Shown: positions 62,702 to 64,000 of the stretch, in pieces
How positions within the stretch are numbered: position 1 is the first letter of the stretch
Layout: every line of letters starts with the position of its first letter
Assembly (NCBI GenBank): GCA_026119855.1
Contig: JAOWBW010000060.1
Span: 434,001 to 498,000, forward strand
DNA from: Campanula takesimana
Taxonomy: Eukaryota; Streptophyta; Magnoliopsida; Asterales; Campanulaceae
Direction: 5' to 3'
DNA: 64,000 bases
Translations under genes and position numbers: made by a program
The notes under the pieces: model-generated
What the model was told of the DNA's origin: nothing
The model's input: the letters and a program-made list of their open reading frames with translations, nothing else
The model's database searches: none

Positions 62702-64000
62702 GATCCGCGACCTACGCCTTCTTCATTTGAATGTTCTCATTCAGAATGTTATGTTGTGTGAATATTACTAGTGATTTAAGAGTTTACTACTGTTTAATTA
62801 CATGAAAGGCTTCTGTATGAGTTGTAATATATCATGACAATAAAATTTCATAATTTAATAATTGTGGCTGATATATTGCTAATGTTAACTATGCTTTTCA
62901 CAGAATATACTTACTCCCATCCAATTGCAGTTTTTTTTTTTTTTTTTTAATCAACTTATTGTGAATTGTGTTTCAAAAAGTATGTTTATAGATATTTTGG
63001 CTATGAAGTATGGAGCCAACTTCTTGTTTAGTATGGCTCCATACTTGTGAAAATGAAGTATAAAATTTTGTATTTGATACAGAGGGAGCAGAGTATAAAA
63101 TTCTGTATCAAGATGCATATCCCTTTTTTTTTTTTTTTTTCACATAGATACATATCGTTTTGGGAATTACATTTCCCCCCCAAAATATTTTCACAAGTGT
63201 GTCGGCATCACGAGATTTTTCTCTTGATACCAATTATAGTCTTTTCTTAGATTGTGAAATACTTTTTGTATAAACATTTAATTGCGTAGGTAAGTGAATT
63301 ATTTTAAGGGTATATGATTTTTTCAAAAAAAAAATAATTGCATGTCTTAATACATACGTGTGGAGAAGTCTACAACGACACACGACACGTAAAAAGTATT
63401 CCCTCTGTTCCTGAATAAATGTCCAAAAACTGTTCAAATTTACTCTTGATCAAAAGTAAATTTGAAATGTTTTTGAACATTCATTTTGGGACAGACTCTA
63501 TGTGATGAAACCAACTCCCAAGAACCATTTTTTTGACATTTAGAACCATTTTGTTATCTAACCAACTCAACTAAAAGCTTAATCTGTCGTAGAAAGCACA
63601 CTCTACGTTTATCATTAACACAGTTACACATACACCATTCCATCAAACAGGTAACCGCACACTCTGCCCGACTAGCATTCAAGAACTATATATACGTACA
63701 TCATTCCGTCAAACCAGAGGACAAGAAGAAGATTGTGATTCAAGAGTCGAACGGCTGTGTGAATAAACCAGTTTGAAACCAATATTCATCATTTCATTGA
63801 GACAACATATGTATAAAAAACCCCAATCCATTGTTTATATTGATCATGCAATATTACAAAAAAAGAAATCAAATATTCAACCAAACTTCTAGTAGAAATT
63901 TTCCTAAAGCAGTAACACCCATGTATATGAAAGTATACACACAAAATAAAAGACATGTAACAAAGCAATTTGCACACAGCTACAGCCTACAAAGACAAAT
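62702..64000. other. Downstream of copy C, no further gene
   Basis: 3'UTR with AATAAAA near 62839, T-runs at 62930-62949 and 63124-63140, and a hairpin MITE at 63399-63498. The last 500 bp shows no supportable coding exon on either strand. Confidence 0.5.
63399..63498. mobile_element. Tiny hairpin Stowaway
   Basis: 'caaatttactcttgatca' and 'tcaaaagtaaatttga' form the hairpin centre; outer ends 'ttccctctgttcctgaataa' and 'ttcattttgggacagactct'. Related to 31562-31661. Confidence 0.65.

Overview
This is a TE-rich stretch of a higher-plant nuclear genome, most likely a eudicot. The evidence is split genes with GT-AG introns, plastid-targeted and plant-specific families (MurE/PAP11-like, PIP1 aquaporin, TIC32-like SDR), hundreds of bases of AT-rich intergenic DNA, and dozens of Stowaway-type MITEs carrying the plant CTCCCTCCGTCCC terminus. 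The species cannot be named from the sequence. No tRNA, rRNA or CRISPR was seen. All recognisable host genes are on the + strand; the only long minus-strand ORF is a retrotransposon polyprotein.

Layout. (1) 2248-8927: six-exon plastid MurE-like ligase, 778 aa. Its second intron holds a 1,090-bp uninterrupted ATT array inside a Stowaway element. (2) About 11480-13489: a lysine-rich protein of unknown function (351 aa), with a 5'UTR intron and three uORFs, the last overlapping the start codon. (3) 16264-24904: a 14-exon signal peptide peptidase-like intramembrane aspartic protease (SPPL, 544 aa), whose intron 11 is swollen by a 1.5-kb Mutator-like foldback element. (4) 24905-41200: gene-poor TE desert containing an intact, very young Ty1/copia element (32641-37368, 1355-aa Gag-Pol) inserted in an older foldback element. 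(5) 41358-44351: four-exon PIP1 aquaporin (288 aa), whose core promoter directly abuts another foldback element. (6) 46693-62701: three tandem, same-strand paralogues of the TIC32-like short-chain dehydrogenase family (A 313 aa, B 316 aa, C 317 aa).

Three observations on the genes stand out. The MurE-like protein keeps its fold and P-loop but has changes at nearly every residue expected for ligase catalysis, including the Lys that is carbamylated in bacterial MurE. This fits a structural role in the plastid transcription complex. The TIC32-like trio shows nested intron loss (8, 6 and 5 exons), and copy C has Ala in place of the catalytic Lys of the YxxxK motif. The ATT array is extreme for an intron of an essential plastid gene.

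The mobile-element layer is unusually legible. Target-site duplications can be read directly for a Ty1/copia element (GGGAA), two SINEs, several hAT-like elements (8 bp) and several Mutator-like elements (9 bp). Many are nested, up to three layers deep. I found no evidence of a wholly new multi-gene system; the host genes do not form an obvious pathway apart from sharing plastid or membrane themes.
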